From an uncultured Haliea sp. (GTDB lineage Bacteria > Pseudomonadota > Gammaproteobacteria > Pseudomonadales > Halieaceae): a stretch of DNA of 64,000 nucleotides. Positions 8,571 through 18,831 of this stretch are shown in pieces. Location: positions 1-64,000 of the forward strand of contig CAMYIZ010000048.1 of NCBI GenBank assembly GCA_947258585.1, read 5' to 3'. Made by a program: the position numbers and the translations under genes. The notes under the pieces are model-generated. The model saw only the letters and a list, made by a program, of their open reading frames with translations, was not told where the DNA came from and made no database searches. Within the stretch, counting starts at the first letter, position 1, and each line of letters starts with the position of its first letter.

Positions 8571-11215
8571 AGCCGGTCGACGCCGGGTTGACGCCAGTAA
8601 ACCTGCACCAGGCGGGGTGCCAGTGCACGCTGCAGCGGCCCTGGCAACAGGGTGCCATCCTCTTCACCGGGGACATCGACACCGCCAGACGGCAGCAGGA
8701 TATGGTCACCGAAACGGAGCATTTCCCCGGGGATTCCGTCTCCCAGGGCGTGATCGCGACGCCCACCGGCCAGGGCAGCGGCGTCCGCAAGCGCCATGGC
8801 GTAGAGCGTCCCGTGCCCGACAACAGCCCCACAGGGGTCGGGGGACGGAGTGAAACTGGTCATGAATACCCGGCCCGCATCCACCACCGGCTTCGCCAGC
8901 CCCTTTTCTCCGGGAGCCCGCAGGGCGACTCGCCAGCCCCGGATGGGGGCTTCGTCGCAGCTGGTCAGGGTATCTCCGTCGCACCCGGTCCGGTCGGTGA
9001 GAGCGGCGAGTTGCACAGGCTCCCGCTGCAACACCGCGGGATCGCCACTGGTGGTGAGATAGTCAGGGAGATAGAAATGGTAGTTCTCGACCCCGATGGC
9101 GGCGGGATCCGCGCGGTTACCGCTGGAAATCAGCACCCCGTCCACCGCCTGGCCCCGCTCGCTCCGGGTCTGCACCAGCTCGGCGGCGTGGAAGAAACGC
9201 CTGTCATCGGCACCGTCACCGCCGAGCTGCGCAAACAGGCTGATCGACCAGTGTTCCGCGCGATGGTCGGCGGCGTCCCCCGGGGGCAGGTCAACGCGCC
9301 AGATCCGGCCGCCGGTATCCCCCACATACAGCCGATGCAGGTGGCCGCCGGCGTCCGTCAATGCGGCAACCCCGGCGGGGATGCTGTCGCGCAGTTCGGC
9401 GTGCGCGTAGTGCCGGTTGCTGCGGGTGCCGGTAGCGCCCCGCACCGCCTTCCACACCAGCTCGCCACTGCGGGCATCCACAATATAGATAGCATTACCT
9501 AGCGCCTGCCCACCCGGCGAGTCGCCATCGTTCCGGTAACCGCCGCCGAACACCAGCACGTCGCGGCTACTGCCACCGTACTTGACTTTACCCAACACCG
9601 GGGTGGAAAAGCTGAGGCCCAGGTCGTCGAAGTCACCTCCCTGTGTGCGGCTGACAATCCACTGCAGCTGCGGTGGCCGGAGCGGGTCACTGACATTGAG
9701 AGCGTAGTAGCTGGATCCCCCGCGACGCAGGCCGACATAGACCAGGGCCTCATCCCCGTCCTCCACTCGCAGGTTGCCATCCCCGTCGCGATCACGCAGC
9801 AGGGCGACCGGGCTGCCATCCACGCCGTAGCGAAGGTCGGTGGCCGGCAGGGCGTTGTCCCGGCGCGGACGCAGATTACCCAGCAACTCGCGCGGGATGA
9901 AACCGTACACCTCGCGCCCGCTCTCCCTACCGCCGGCATCGGTGTTCTCCAGGATGTGCAGGAAACCATCACCGCTGCCGAACACAATCCGGATATTGGG
10001 ATTGGCGGACGTGTAACCGGCGCCGACAGCCCCATAATTGATCGCCAGCGGCCGCGAGTGCAGCACTTCTCCCAGCAGCCAGTCGCGGGCGCGGGGCGGG
10101 TCTGCGCCCTCCTCCCAACCCCGGGCCCAACGCAGCAGCGCCAGCGCCTCCAGCGGGTCGTCCGTGTCCAGCCAGGGCGCCAGTTCCACCGCGGTCGGCA
10201 GATCAGCTTGAAGCGGAAGCAAGTCGGCGCCGCTTGCGCCCTCGGTAAACAGCTGGCGGCTGCCGGCGCTGTTGCGATCTCCCACGGTACCCGACCCCGG
10301 GAGCAGGCCGGGAATTCGCTGGCCGGCGCCGCCGCGGGCCACCGCCGCACCGTCAGCGCCGGGAACGCCCGCTGCGCCGGGAGACAGGGGCGGAAGGGCC
10401 TCGACATCGGTCCAGAAAGTCACGGCCCGGGCTCTGATCTGCCCGCGCATCGGGCCCTCCTGTTCCAGTCCCGCTTCGCCCAGGCTGTCGACAATCTCCC
10501 CCCGCGCCGCGGGAACGTCCTCCAGACCTGCCCGCGCATCCATCCCGGCACCGGCCACCAACCGCAGTTTTTTCAGATTTCCACGCCAGCCCAGCCGCGG
10601 CCGCGCCTCGAACAGGCCAAGATAGAGGTCCCGCGATATCTCACCGGATGCCCGACTGCGGGACGGACCCACGCCACTCACCAGGCTCCCTGCCCTGCTG
10701 ACCAGGCTGAACACGGCTTCCGCCAGGTGTCGCCGCAGAGCCAATGGGTCGGCCGCGGGCAAGGCAAAGGCACCGGGCAAATGCCTGGAGCTGAGCTGCA
10801 GTACATGGAACTCAGTACAGCTGACCTGCCCGGGCGAAGCCGACTCCCGGCGCATCAGCACATAGAGCGCCTCACCCGCTGCCACTTCCGACCCGGGGTC
10901 CAACGCAAGCCCGGCGGCAATGGCAGCGGCTACCGCTGTGCGCTGGTCCCGCAGCGGGCGGTACTCTGGGGCCGCACCGGCGTCATTGGCTGGCGCCAGG
11001 GCGAACTGGATGTCATCCAGCTGCGGCGACGCCAGCAGCGCAAGCAGTTCCGATGCAAGGTCCGGGGGAAGCGCGCGATGCCCGAGGTCCAACACCAGCA
11101 ACAGGTGTATCTGCGCCGGATCCGGCACGTGGATCGCCATGTCATCCGCCCGCCCGGGAGACGACTGCATCAGTAACACCCAGCACAGTGCCAGACCAAA
11201 AATCATCGCTCTCAT
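8567..11215 (-). CDS. pilY1: Type IV pilus tip adhesin/biogenesis protein PilY1
   Basis: An 882-residue secreted protein. The C-terminal half carries the PilY1 beta-propeller: GVDGSPVALLRD, YVGLRRGGSSYYALNVSDP, VLVFGGGYRN and YVGDTGGRIWRVDL. An acidic loop DRDGDGNLRVEDGDE resembles an EF-hand-like calcium site; Pseudomonas PilY1 uses such a loop for retraction control. Start: ATG at 11215, five bases after a strong AAAGGAGGT; it yields the signal peptide MRAMIFGLALCWVLLMQSS. An in-frame ATG at 11233 lacks such a site. The N-terminal region is short: about 880 residues against roughly 1,160 in P. aeruginosa, and no complete von Willebrand A domain is evident. Confidence 0.88.
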   Translation of the reverse strand: MRAMIFGLALCWVLLMQSSPGRADDMAIHVPDPAQIHLLLVLDLGHRALPPDLASELLALLASPQLDDIQFALAPANDAGAAPEYRPLRDQRTAVAAAIAAGLALDPGSEVAAGEALYVLMRRESASPGQVSCTEFHVLQLSSRHLPGAFALPAADPLALRRHLAEAVFSLVSRAGSLVSGVGPSRSRASGEISRDLYLGLFEARPRLGWRGNLKKLRLVAGAGMDARAGLEDVPAARGEIVDSLGEAGLEQEGPMRGQIRARAVTFWTDVEALPPLSPGAAGVPGADGAAVARGGAGQRIPGLLPGSGTVGDRNSAGSRQLFTEGASGADLLPLQADLPTAVELAPWLDTDDPLEALALLRWARGWEEGADPPRARDWLLGEVLHSRPLAINYGAVGAGYTSANPNIRIVFGSGDGFLHILENTDAGGRESGREVYGFIPRELLGNLRPRRDNALPATDLRYGVDGSPVALLRDRDGDGNLRVEDGDEALVYVGLRRGGSSYYALNVSDPLRPPQLQWIVSRTQGGDFDDLGLSFSTPVLGKVKYGGSSRDVLVFGGGYRNDGDSPGGQALGNAIYIVDARSGELVWKAVRGATGTRSNRHYAHAELRDSIPAGVAALTDAGGHLHRLYVGDTGGRIWRVDLPPGDAADHRAEHWSISLFAQLGGDGADDRRFFHAAELVQTRSERGQAVDGVLISSGNRADPAAIGVENYHFYLPDYLTTSGDPAVLQREPVQLAALTDRTGCDGDTLTSCDEAPIRGWRVALRAPGEKGLAKPVVDAGRVFMTSFTPSPDPCGAVVGHGTLYAMALADAAALAGGRRDHALGDGIPGEMLRFGDHILLPSGGVDVPGEEDGTLLPGPLQRALAPRLVQVYWRQPGVDRL

Positions 11216-11219
11216 GTCG

Positions 11220-11228
11220 ACCTCCTTT
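11220..11228 (-). promoter_or_regulatory. Ribosome binding site deciding the pilY1 start
   Basis: AAAGGAGGT on the minus strand, five bases before the ATG at 11215. It is the strongest Shine-Dalgarno match in this operon and sets the start at 11215 rather than 11233. Confidence 0.75.
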
Positions 11229-11232
11229 GCCA

Positions 11233-11778
11233 TCAGACCCCGTCTGCCGGCACCAGCAGGGCCACACCCTGGGCTACCCGGGCACTCCCCAGGCCGACTT
11301 GAGTCCCTTCTATGACTACCTGTACTTCATAACTCGCCAGCCGCCACCCGGTGGCGCCCGAGACCTCTGCCTGCTGCAGGCGAAGTGCCGGCGCCGGCGC
11401 GAGCAATGGCCCCAGGCGGGTAACCCGGTAATCGAGACTGACCTCCTCGGGCAGCGAGTTGCCGGCCGGAGCGGCCGCCAGGACTGGCCGCGCGCAGGCG
11501 GCGGTCTCCGGGCACAGGCTGTCACCGACGGCAAGGTCCAGGGGGAAGTGCACCGGGTTGGACGCCAGGGCCCGGGCGATACCCCGGGCCTGCTGCAGCG
11601 CTTGCTCCCGCACCTGTTCGTTGCCGGCCATGCGAAACTCCAGCGCACTGAGGCGCAGCACTGTGCCGGCAATTACCCCCAGCAGCAGGAGAAAAAGCAT
11701 GACCAGAAACAGGATATAGCCGAGCTCATCGCGCCCGGCCGCGTACACACCCGGCGTTGGTTCCCGCGCGCGAGACAC
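11233..11778 (-). CDS. pilX: Type IV pilus assembly protein PilX
   Basis: A 181-residue minor pilin. The N-terminal helix follows RDELG|YILFLVMLFLLLLGV; the residue at +5 is not Glu, which is normal for PilX (as for GspK). MAGNEQVREQALQQARGIA next to the helix fits the PilX pattern. Start chosen at GTG 11778, four bases after the pilW stop. Longer readings would overlap pilW. The operon position between pilW and pilY1 is the main support for the name; the C-terminal half is not diagnostic. Confidence 0.78.
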   Translation of the reverse strand: MSRAREPTPGVYAAGRDELGYILFLVMLFLLLLGVIAGTVLRLSALEFRMAGNEQVREQALQQARGIARALASNPVHFPLDLAVGDSLCPETAACARPVLAAAPAGNSLPEEVSLDYRVTRLGPLLAPAPALRLQQAEVSGATGWRLASYEVQVVIEGTQVGLGSARVAQGVALLVPADGV

Positions 11779-11782
11779 CGGG

Positions 11783-12799
11783 CTATTCCGCCAGCGGCCA
11801 GACGGCCGCATTGCGCAGTGGCACGGTGGTACTGAAAACCCGCCGCAGGTAACCATCGCCGGGAATATCCACGACAGCCTGACCCAGCCGGTAGCGGCGC
11901 TGATCACGGTATCCCCGGAGTGGGGTCAGCCCCCGTAGCAGCAGATGGATTCTTGCGGTAACCACCCGCTGCACTTGCGCGGCGGTCGGAAAACGCAGGT
12001 AATAATCCGGCACGCCGTCGCCAGACTCGTCAATGCCAAGCTCCAGCACCAGGTATTCGACTCCCTCCACCAGGCACCGGGTCAGCATGCCCGAGGGCGC
12101 CAGACCTTCCGCACACAGCGTTGGCGTGGCATCCGCCGGCTCTCCGGAATAGCGCCTGACATAGAAAATGCGCGGGTACAGGCGCCAGTACCAGACCCCA
12201 CTGCCCGCAACGGTTTCCGCGGCGTCGATCCGCCCCGCCTGCCACCAGTCGGCAGCGCCAGCGTGCTCGCTCCAGCGCAGATACCAGTGGCCGCTGTCCG
12301 CGGCGGCAATCCCCGGTGCATAGACGCCATTGGCCAGGGTGGCCTCGCCCGCGACCCGCCGTGTCGCGAGAAGATCGCTGCCCCGCTGCAGGGCCGCGGC
12401 CGGCAGGCAGTCCAGAGCGACTCCGGCCAGCGTAAGCGGTACACCGCCGCGATAGTCCGGTTGCAGGTCGACCGCCGGCACCGGACCCAGGGGCCAGCGC
12501 CCCGGCGTACCGCAGCCGGGCCCCGTCCCTGGAGGTGCGGGCAAGGCGCTAGCGGCAAGGCCACCAAAAAACCCGGCGAGCAACAGCTCCCGTCGCAGCA
12601 GGTTGATCGCGTAGCGGCCGTTCTCCTGGACTCTCGCCAATTCATCGTCTACCAGGAATTGCCGTTTGGACCCGACATACAGAGCCACCACCGCGGACGA
12701 AAGCAACACACCAAGGGCCAGCGCCACCAGCAATGAAATCAGTGACACCCCCGCTTGTTGCGGATCCTTGTCACGCCTGACCTGCCCCGGATTCACCAC
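11783..12799 (-). CDS. pilW: Type IV pilus assembly protein PilW
   Basis: A 338-residue minor pilin with signal QQAG|VSLISLLVALALG, then the PilW hallmark ENGRYAINLLRRELLLAGFFG and a long beta-rich C-terminus with several cysteines. Oddly, position +5 is Ser rather than Glu, which PilW proteins normally keep. GTG codons at 12799 and 12796 are both possible; the second overlaps the pilV stop (GTGA), suggesting translational coupling. The role is in the pilus-tip priming complex with PilV, PilX, FimT/FimU and PilY1. Confidence 0.85.
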   Translation of the reverse strand: MVNPGQVRRDKDPQQAGVSLISLLVALALGVLLSSAVVALYVGSKRQFLVDDELARVQENGRYAINLLRRELLLAGFFGGLAASALPAPPGTGPGCGTPGRWPLGPVPAVDLQPDYRGGVPLTLAGVALDCLPAAALQRGSDLLATRRVAGEATLANGVYAPGIAAADSGHWYLRWSEHAGAADWWQAGRIDAAETVAGSGVWYWRLYPRIFYVRRYSGEPADATPTLCAEGLAPSGMLTRCLVEGVEYLVLELGIDESGDGVPDYYLRFPTAAQVQRVVTARIHLLLRGLTPLRGYRDQRRYRLGQAVVDIPGDGYLRRVFSTTVPLRNAAVWPLAE

Positions 12800-13398
12800 G
12801 CGACTCCCGCAGGGGGCAGGCCGATCCAGCTGTGCATGACCAGTGTACGGCGCAACTCGTCATCCGGGCCGTACCAGCCGCCGCCCGCTCCGCAACTGGA
12901 ATCCGGGGCGGTGGCCAGGGGCTCCATGCCGCGCCAGGCAATGACGACAGCGACCACGCCGGCAGCGATGGTGACGCAGGCGCGGGGTTCAAGCAGACCC
13001 CCGACCAGCCACTCCCGGCCAGCGACACTGGTCACTGCCATCGCCCCGGCAAGCAGCCGCATCCACTCGGCGAGATCACTGCGGGCGAGCTCTGCGGGGC
13101 TGCAGCCGAGGCCACCACCCTGGGGGACGGCGGCCCAGGTGCAGCCGGGGGGCGCCGGGGACGGCATGTCAGCGGGAGATGCATTGTCCAGCGTGAAGGC
13201 CTGCAACTGGCCCGGATTGCTGCGCATGCGCTCCAGCAGGTCCCGGGCGAGCCCCGTGGCAATGGACCGCTGCTGCGCTTCCATGGCGTTTTTCTTCGCG
13301 TTGACCTGCGCGCCGAAAATCCCCAACAGCCCCACCGTAAACACCAGCACAGCCACCAAGATCTCTATCAGGCCGAGCCCTGATTCGCGGCCACTCAC
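12793..13398 (-). CDS. pilV: Type IV pilus modification/assembly protein PilV
   Basis: About 201 residues. The prepilin signal is ESG|LGLIEILVAVLVFTVGLLG, with Glu at +5, followed by the PilV-typical QRSIATGLARDLLERMRSN. The start is taken at GTG 13398, which overlaps the fimT stop as GTGA and has GGGAG upstream; an in-frame GTG at 13419 is also possible. It lies in the standard fimT-pilV-pilW order. Confidence 0.87.
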   Translation of the reverse strand: MSGRESGLGLIEILVAVLVFTVGLLGIFGAQVNAKKNAMEAQQRSIATGLARDLLERMRSNPGQLQAFTLDNASPADMPSPAPPGCTWAAVPQGGGLGCSPAELARSDLAEWMRLLAGAMAVTSVAGREWLVGGLLEPRACVTIAAGVVAVVIAWRGMEPLATAPDSSCGAGGGWYGPDDELRRTLVMHSWIGLPPAGVAW

Positions 13399-13961
13399 GA
13401 CAGCGGCTCCCGGGGACACTGGCCCCAGTTTCGCACCAGCCGGGAGCGCCCGACGATGTTCATCACCAGGCTCCAGGATGCCAGATCCGGCCGCGCCCGC
13501 GAGCAGATCATGAGCGTGCGATTACGGCCGGCGGACCCATCGGGGAGGAAAGTGATGAGCTCGTCCACCAGCCGGGTACCGCTGCGGTTGCTGAGCTGGA
13601 GCTGTGCCGGCAGCGGCCGATACGCCTGCACCAGGCTGCCGGCAGTGACCTCAGGGCTCTTGCCCGGGTTGCTGAAGACTATCCAGCCGGCGCTGTAGTC
13701 GCCATCGCAGTCGAGGCTGGCGGATACCGCGAAACTGGAGGGACACAGACTCACGGGGACATTGCGGCGCACCGCCTCGCTGCGGGCCAGGTTGAGTGCC
13801 GCCAGTAAGCGGGTGGCCTCGGCCCGCATCTGGGTCCGCTGCTGCAGGCTCTGGAAACCGGGGACCGCGACCACCGTGAGAATCCCCAGCAGCGCCAGGA
13901 CCAGCATCAGTTCCACCAGGGTCAGGCCCCGGGCTGGCTTTCGCATCGACATCCTGTCCAC
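13395..13961 (-). CDS. fimT: FimT/GspH-type minor pseudopilin
   Basis: 188 residues. Signal RKPARG|LTLVELMLVLALLGIL, with Glu at +5, followed by the GspH/FimT domain pattern LLAALNLARSEAVRRNVPVSLC. Two conserved cysteines (SLCPS and LDCDGDY) and a C-terminal MICSRARP segment fit the FimT/FimU family. The first codon, GTG at 13961, is preceded by GGGAGG at a good distance; ATGs at 13952 and 13946 are alternatives. This is the first gene of the minor-pilin operon, whose promoter should lie in 13962-14089. FimU is an equally possible name. Confidence 0.83.
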   Translation of the reverse strand: MDRMSMRKPARGLTLVELMLVLALLGILTVVAVPGFQSLQQRTQMRAEATRLLAALNLARSEAVRRNVPVSLCPSSFAVSASLDCDGDYSAGWIVFSNPGKSPEVTAGSLVQAYRPLPAQLQLSNRSGTRLVDELITFLPDGSAGRNRTLMICSRARPDLASWSLVMNIVGRSRLVRNWGQCPREPLS

Positions 13962-14089
13962 GCAACACCTCCCTGTTGCCTTTCAGCTTAACGGAAGCGG
14001 GGCGCAGTGCCAGCGAACGGCAATATCTGATGAAAGCCGGGCGGATTGGATCAGGGGTGCGCCGACACGGGGTGCGGCGGCGGGGTCAT

Positions 14090-15040
14090 TCAGATGTCGC
14101 GGCTGGGGATACGCAGTTCCCGCGGCAGGGAGAACGTCACATTCTCTGGCCGCCCGACCAGTTCCATCGGGGCATCCGCGCCCAGGGCCTGCAGCCCCTG
14201 CACCAGCTCGGCGACCAGCACCTCCGGGGCGGAGGCGCCCGCGGTCACGCCGATGCGACGCTTGCCCCGCAACCAGGCGGGATCGATGTCCCCGGCGCTA
14301 TCCAGCAGGTGAGCCTCGGCTCCCATGCGCTCCGCCAGCTCTCGCAGGCGGTTCGAATTGGAGCTGTTGGGGGACCCGACGACCAGCACCAGATCGCACT
14401 CCGCCGCCAGCTGCTTCACGGCGTCCTGGCGGTTCTGCGTGGCGTAGCAGATGTCGTCCTTGCGCGGCCCCTGAATATGCGGAAAGCGACGGCGGAGGGC
14501 GTCGATCACCTTGGCCGTGTCATCCACGGAGAGCGTGGTCTGGGTGACGTAGTAGAGCTTTTCCGGGTTACGCACCACCAGGCTGGAGGCCTGTTCCTCG
14601 TCCTCCACCAGGTAGATGTCACCTCCAGCGCTGCAATCATACTGGCCCATGGTGCCCTCTACCTCGGGGTGACCGCGGTGACCGATCAGCACACATTCAC
14701 TGCCGTCATCACTGTAGCGCGACACTTCGATATGCACCTTGGTCACCAGCGGGCAGGTGGCGTCGAACACTTTCAGTCCACGCCTGTCCGCTTCCCTGCG
14801 GACGGCCTGGGACACCCCGTGGGCGCTGAAGATCACGATACAGTCGTCCGGTACCTCCTCCAGCTCTTCGACGAAGATGGCGCCGCGGGAGCGGAGATCC
14901 TCTACCACAAATTTGTTGTGCACCACTTCGTGGCGAACATAGATCGGCGCGCCGAAGCGCTCCAGGGCCCGGTTGACGATATCGATGGCGCGATCCACCC
15001 CGGCACAGAAACCGCGGGGATTCGCCAGCCGGATATCCAT
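14090..15040 (-). CDS. ispH: 4-hydroxy-3-methylbut-2-enyl diphosphate reductase IspH (LytB)
   Basis: A 316-residue [4Fe-4S] enzyme for the last step of the MEP isoprenoid pathway, giving IPP and DMAPP. Cluster ligands are visible in [22 protein letters not shown] and [11 protein letters not shown]. Other signatures are [31 protein letters not shown] and the [13 protein letters not shown] substrate loop. The ATG at 15040 overlaps the fkpB stop (ATGA), so translation is coupled. Confidence 0.97.
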   Translation of the reverse strand: MDIRLANPRGFCAGVDRAIDIVNRALERFGAPIYVRHEVVHNKFVVEDLRSRGAIFVEELEEVPDDCIVIFSAHGVSQAVRREADRRGLKVFDATCPLVTKVHIEVSRYSDDGSECVLIGHRGHPEVEGTMGQYDCSAGGDIYLVEDEEQASSLVVRNPEKLYYVTQTTLSVDDTAKVIDALRRRFPHIQGPRKDDICYATQNRQDAVKQLAAECDLVLVVGSPNSSNSNRLRELAERMGAEAHLLDSAGDIDPAWLRGKRRIGVTAGASAPEVLVAELVQGLQALGADAPMELVGRPENVTFSLPRELRIPSRDI

Positions 15041-15516
15041 CAGTGCAGCTCCGCCGGCTCGACCCGGTGCACCAGCACGTCAAAGAGAATGGTGCGGCCG
15101 GCAAGGGGGTGATTGAAATCCACCGTCACATCCTCCTCGTCGAACGCCACGATCAGCCCCGGCAACTCACCGCCGGCGGCATCGGCAAAGGAAAAGACCA
15201 GGCCGATCTCCAGCTCCGCGTCATCGTCAAAGTGCTCGCGGGCAATGACCTGGACATTGTTGTCATTGGGCTGGCCGAAGGCGTCCTCCGGCGACACGGT
15301 AAACATCTGCCTCTGGCCTGGCGCCATGCCGAGCAGGCGCCGCTCGAAGCCGGGCAGCAGGCTGCCATCGCCGACAACAAAGTTCACCGGCTCACCGCCA
15401 AAGTTGCTGTCCACCTCGGAGCCGTCCTCCAGGCTGACAGAAAAATTCAGGAACACGCGGGTCCCTTCACCTACAGGTACATCCGTGGTCACGATAGTGT
15501 GCTCAAAAGTAGTCAT
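15040..15516 (-). CDS. fkpB: FKBP-type peptidyl-prolyl cis-trans isomerase FkpB (SlpA)
   Basis: A 158-residue SlpA-type FKBP: FKBP core ([45 protein letters not shown]), an inserted IF chaperone domain (about 70-125) and the closing [16 protein letters not shown]. The start at 15516 overlaps the lspA stop (ATGA). The gene sits between lspA and ispH as in E. coli and Pseudomonas. Role: cytosolic folding helper. Confidence 0.94.
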   Translation of the reverse strand: MTTFEHTIVTTDVPVGEGTRVFLNFSVSLEDGSEVDSNFGGEPVNFVVGDGSLLPGFERRLLGMAPGQRQMFTVSPEDAFGQPNDNNVQVIAREHFDDDAELEIGLVFSFADAAGGELPGLIVAFDEEDVTVDFNHPLAGRTILFDVLVHRVEPAELH

Positions 15517-16010
15517 TTTCCTCCGCTGCCGCCCGGCCGCGTGGCCAGCAGGCTGTCGAGAATCATCAGGGCAGCACCGACACTGATAGCCGAGTCTGCA
15601 ATATTGAAGGCGGGAAAGAAATAGCCGCCATAGTGCACCGAGATAAAGTCTACCACGTGCCCCAGCGCCACCCTGTCCCACAGGTTGCCCAGCGCGCCGC
15701 CAAGAATCAAGGCCAGCGACAGCGGCAGCAGGCGCAGGGTGGGTGGCAGGCGGTGCAGCCACACCACCAGAACCCCACTGATCACCACCGCAACCCCGCT
15801 GAAGAAATAGCGCTGCCAGCCCCCCGCATCGCTGAGGAAGCTGAAGGCAGCACCGGGGTTGTACTGCAGCGTCAGGTTGAACCAGCTGGTGAGCACCACG
15901 GGCCGGCCATAGTCGAGGTACTGCTCCGCCATGCCCTTGGACAGCTGGTCCAGCACAATGATCAGCAGCGCCAGGGCATACCAGGTGGCTGTCGGGAGAT
16001 TCCTAGGCAA
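15513..16010 (-). CDS. lspA: Lipoprotein signal peptidase (signal peptidase II)
   Basis: 165 residues with four membrane helices. It cleaves prolipoproteins after diacylglyceryl transfer; BamD and the GspD secretin of this window are likely clients. Signatures are [27 protein letters not shown], and the catalytic aspartates in [15 protein letters not shown] and [11 protein letters not shown]. The start is inferred as TTG at 16010, which overlaps the ileS stop and gives the family length; no ATG or GTG fits. The usual NLIDR reads NLWDR here. Confidence 0.93.
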   Translation of the reverse strand: MPRNLPTATWYALALLIIVLDQLSKGMAEQYLDYGRPVVLTSWFNLTLQYNPGAAFSFLSDAGGWQRYFFSGVAVVISGVLVVWLHRLPPTLRLLPLSLALILGGALGNLWDRVALGHVVDFISVHYGGYFFPAFNIADSAISVGAALMILDSLLATRPGGSGGK

Positions 16011-18804
16011 AGTGGCGTTGCTCCCCGGGCCCGTCAATGTTCTCCACGCAGCGGCCACACAGTGTTGGATGAGCGGCGTGGCCACCCACGTCCGGCCGCC
16101 GGTGCCAGCAGCGCTCGCACTTTTCCTCCTCCGCCACACTCACTTGCAGGCGCAGTCCCGCCAGCTCGGTTGCCGCCGCCTCGGGGGCAGACGCCAGTGG
16201 CTGCAATGTCGCGGCGGAGGTAATGAGCACAAAGCGCAGCTCGTCGCCCAGGGGCTCCAGCAGGGCCTGCAACTCCGGCGAGACGAACAGGGTCACCGCG
16301 GTATCCAGTGAGCCGCGCACCAGCCCGGCCGCCCGCTGCACCTCGATCTCGCGGTTGACCGCGGCGCGCACCGCCATGACCTGCTGCCAGTATTCGCGGC
16401 CCATGGGCTCATTGTCAGCCACGCGGTCGAGCTGATCGTACCACTGGCACAGGAAAACGGATTCCTCCCGTGTGCCAGGCAGGTTCTCCCATATTTCCTC
16501 GGCGGTGAAGCTGAGAATGGGCGCCACCCAGCGCACCAGCGCCTCGGCGATATGGTACAGGGCCGTCTGGGCCGAGCGTCGGGCGCGGCTGTCTGCGCGG
16601 GTGGTGTACTGGCGGTCCTTGATCACATCCAGGTAGAAACCGCCCAGGTCGTGGGCGCAGAAGGTGTGCAGCTTCTGGTAGATCACGTGGAACTGGTAGC
16701 CCTCGTAAGCCTGCTCGATCTCCGCCTGCAGGCGCGCCGCGCGGTCGATGGCCCAGCGATCCAGAGACAGCAGTTCCGCCGCCGGCAGGACGTGCTGCGC
16801 CGGGTCAAAGCCGTTGAGGTTGGCGAGCAGGAAGCGGGCGGTATTGCGGATACGGCGATAGGCGTCGGCGGTGCGCTTGAAGATCTCGTCCGACACGGCC
16901 ACCTCGCCGCGAAAGTCGGCCCCCGCCACCCACAGGCGCAGGATATCGGCTCCCAGGTCGTTCATCGCCTTTTTCGCCGGGATAATATTGCCTAGGGACT
17001 TGGACATCTTGCGGCCCTGCCCGTCCACGGTGAAGCCGTGAGTGAGTACGCTCCTGTAGGGAGCCTCGCCGTAGGCGCCAATGCCGGTCAGCAGGGAGGA
17101 CTGGAACCAGCCGCGGTGCTGGTCAGAGCCCTCCAGATACAGGTCCGCAGGGGCCTGCAGCCCCTCTCGCTGGCGCAGTACACAGGCGTGGGTCACGCCG
17201 GAGTCGAACCAGACATCCAGGGTATCGGTGACCTTCTCGTATTCGGCGGCCTCATCCCCCAGCAATTCCCCGGGCTCGAGGTCGAACCAGGCGTCGATGC
17301 CCCGTTCCTCGATACGCCGGGCCACCTGCTCCATCAGCTCGCCGGTGCGCGGGTGCAGTTCGCCGCTCTCGCCGTGGATAAACAGGGCGATGGGGACACC
17401 CCAGGTGCGCTGCCGGGAAATACACCAGTCGGGACGGCTGGCGAGCATGGCGTCGATGCGTGCCTTGCCCCACTCGGGCAGCCACTGCACGTTCTCCACC
17501 GCCGCCTGGGCCCCCCGCAGCAGGCCATTTTGATGCATGCTGACAAACCACTGCGGGGTGGCGCGGAAGATGATCGGCGTCTTGTGCCGCCAGCAGTGGG
17601 GATAGGAGTGCTCGTAATCCTCGTGGTGCAAAAGGACGCCGCGTTCACGCAGCATCTCGACGATGGCAGCATTGGCCTTCATCACATGCAGGCCCGCAAA
17701 ATGTGGGGTATCCGGCAGGTAGACGCCGTTGCCACCCACGGGGTTGTACACCTCAAGGCCGTATTGCTCGCCCACCACGAAGTCGTCCTGGCCATGGGCC
17801 GGGGCGGTGTGCACCGCACCGGTACCGGCCTCGGTGGTGACGTGTTCGCCGAGCACCACCGGCACCTGCCGGTCCAGGAACGGGTGCTGCAGCCATTGCC
17901 GGTCCAGTGCCGCGCCCTTGCAGCGCCCCAGCACGGTCAGGCCCGACAGGCCAAAGCGTTCGACACAGGCCGGCGCCAGCTCCTCCGCCACCAGCAGCGC
18001 CCTGCCCTCGGCCTCGAGCAGGACATAGTCCAACTCCGGGTGCAGGCTGACAGCCATGCTGGCGGGCAGGGTCCAGGGCGTGGTGGTCCAGATCGGCACC
18101 GCGATCTCGCCGGGGTAGGCGCTGCCGCAGACCGCGTTTATCGCCGCCGGATCCAGCGCCACGTAGGCGACGTCGATGGCCGGCGAGTGCTTGTCCTTGT
18201 ACTCCACTTCGGCCTCCGCCAGGGCGGAGCCACAGTCCAGGCACCAGTGCACCGGCTTGAAACCCTTGTGCAGGTGACCGTTGTCGATGATGCGCGAAAG
18301 GGTGCGCACGATATCCGCTTCGAAGCGGAAATTCATCGTCAGATAGGGGTTGGCCCAGTCGCCCAGCACACCCATGCGCATGAAATCCTCGCGCTGGGCA
18401 TCCACTTGGCTCGCGGCGTACTCGCGGCACTTCTGGCGGAACTCCGCGGGCGTGACCTTGCCCCCGGGCTTGCCCACCTTTTTCTCCACATTCAGCTCGA
18501 TGGGCAGGCCGTGGCAGTCCCAGCCGGGCACGTAAGGGGCGTCATACCCCGCCAGTCCGCGCGACTTCACGATAATGTCCTTCAGCACCTTGTTCACCGC
18601 GTGACCGACGTGCAACTCGCCGTTGGCGTAGGGCGGGCCATCGTGCAGGATGAATTTCGGGCGGCCGGCAGCGGCCCGGCGGATTTTCCCGTACAGGTCC
18701 ATCGCCTGCCACTGTTGCAGGCGCTGCGGCTCCTTCTGGGCCAGGCTGGCCTTCATCGGGAACGCCGTCTGCGGCAGGTTCAGCGTGTCCTTGTAATCAC
18801 TCAT
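16003..18804 (-). CDS. ileS: Isoleucyl-tRNA synthetase
   Basis: 933 residues, class I synthetase. The HIGH-type motif is [17 protein letters not shown], the KMSKS loop is [13 protein letters not shown], the editing (CP1) domain contains [12 protein letters not shown] and [15 protein letters not shown], and a C-terminal zinc site is [11 protein letters not shown] with CGRCVEN. Length and architecture match E. coli IleS. It is followed by lspA with a short overlap and preceded by ribF. Confidence 0.98.
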   Translation of the reverse strand: MSDYKDTLNLPQTAFPMKASLAQKEPQRLQQWQAMDLYGKIRRAAAGRPKFILHDGPPYANGELHVGHAVNKVLKDIIVKSRGLAGYDAPYVPGWDCHGLPIELNVEKKVGKPGGKVTPAEFRQKCREYAASQVDAQREDFMRMGVLGDWANPYLTMNFRFEADIVRTLSRIIDNGHLHKGFKPVHWCLDCGSALAEAEVEYKDKHSPAIDVAYVALDPAAINAVCGSAYPGEIAVPIWTTTPWTLPASMAVSLHPELDYVLLEAEGRALLVAEELAPACVERFGLSGLTVLGRCKGAALDRQWLQHPFLDRQVPVVLGEHVTTEAGTGAVHTAPAHGQDDFVVGEQYGLEVYNPVGGNGVYLPDTPHFAGLHVMKANAAIVEMLRERGVLLHHEDYEHSYPHCWRHKTPIIFRATPQWFVSMHQNGLLRGAQAAVENVQWLPEWGKARIDAMLASRPDWCISRQRTWGVPIALFIHGESGELHPRTGELMEQVARRIEERGIDAWFDLEPGELLGDEAAEYEKVTDTLDVWFDSGVTHACVLRQREGLQAPADLYLEGSDQHRGWFQSSLLTGIGAYGEAPYRSVLTHGFTVDGQGRKMSKSLGNIIPAKKAMNDLGADILRLWVAGADFRGEVAVSDEIFKRTADAYRRIRNTARFLLANLNGFDPAQHVLPAAELLSLDRWAIDRAARLQAEIEQAYEGYQFHVIYQKLHTFCAHDLGGFYLDVIKDRQYTTRADSRARRSAQTALYHIAEALVRWVAPILSFTAEEIWENLPGTREESVFLCQWYDQLDRVADNEPMGREYWQQVMAVRAAVNREIEVQRAAGLVRGSLDTAVTLFVSPELQALLEPLGDELRFVLITSAATLQPLASAPEAAATELAGLRLQVSVAEEEKCERCWHRRPDVGGHAAHPTLCGRCVENIDGPGEQRHFA

Positions 18805-18831
18805 GCAACTCTCAATCCCGTTCCAAGTACG

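Noticed and set aside
13962..14089. Sigma-54 promoter before fimT (a TGGCAC is present on the minus strand)
   Set aside because: No TTGC element lies at the required five-base distance, so the match is only half a promoter.
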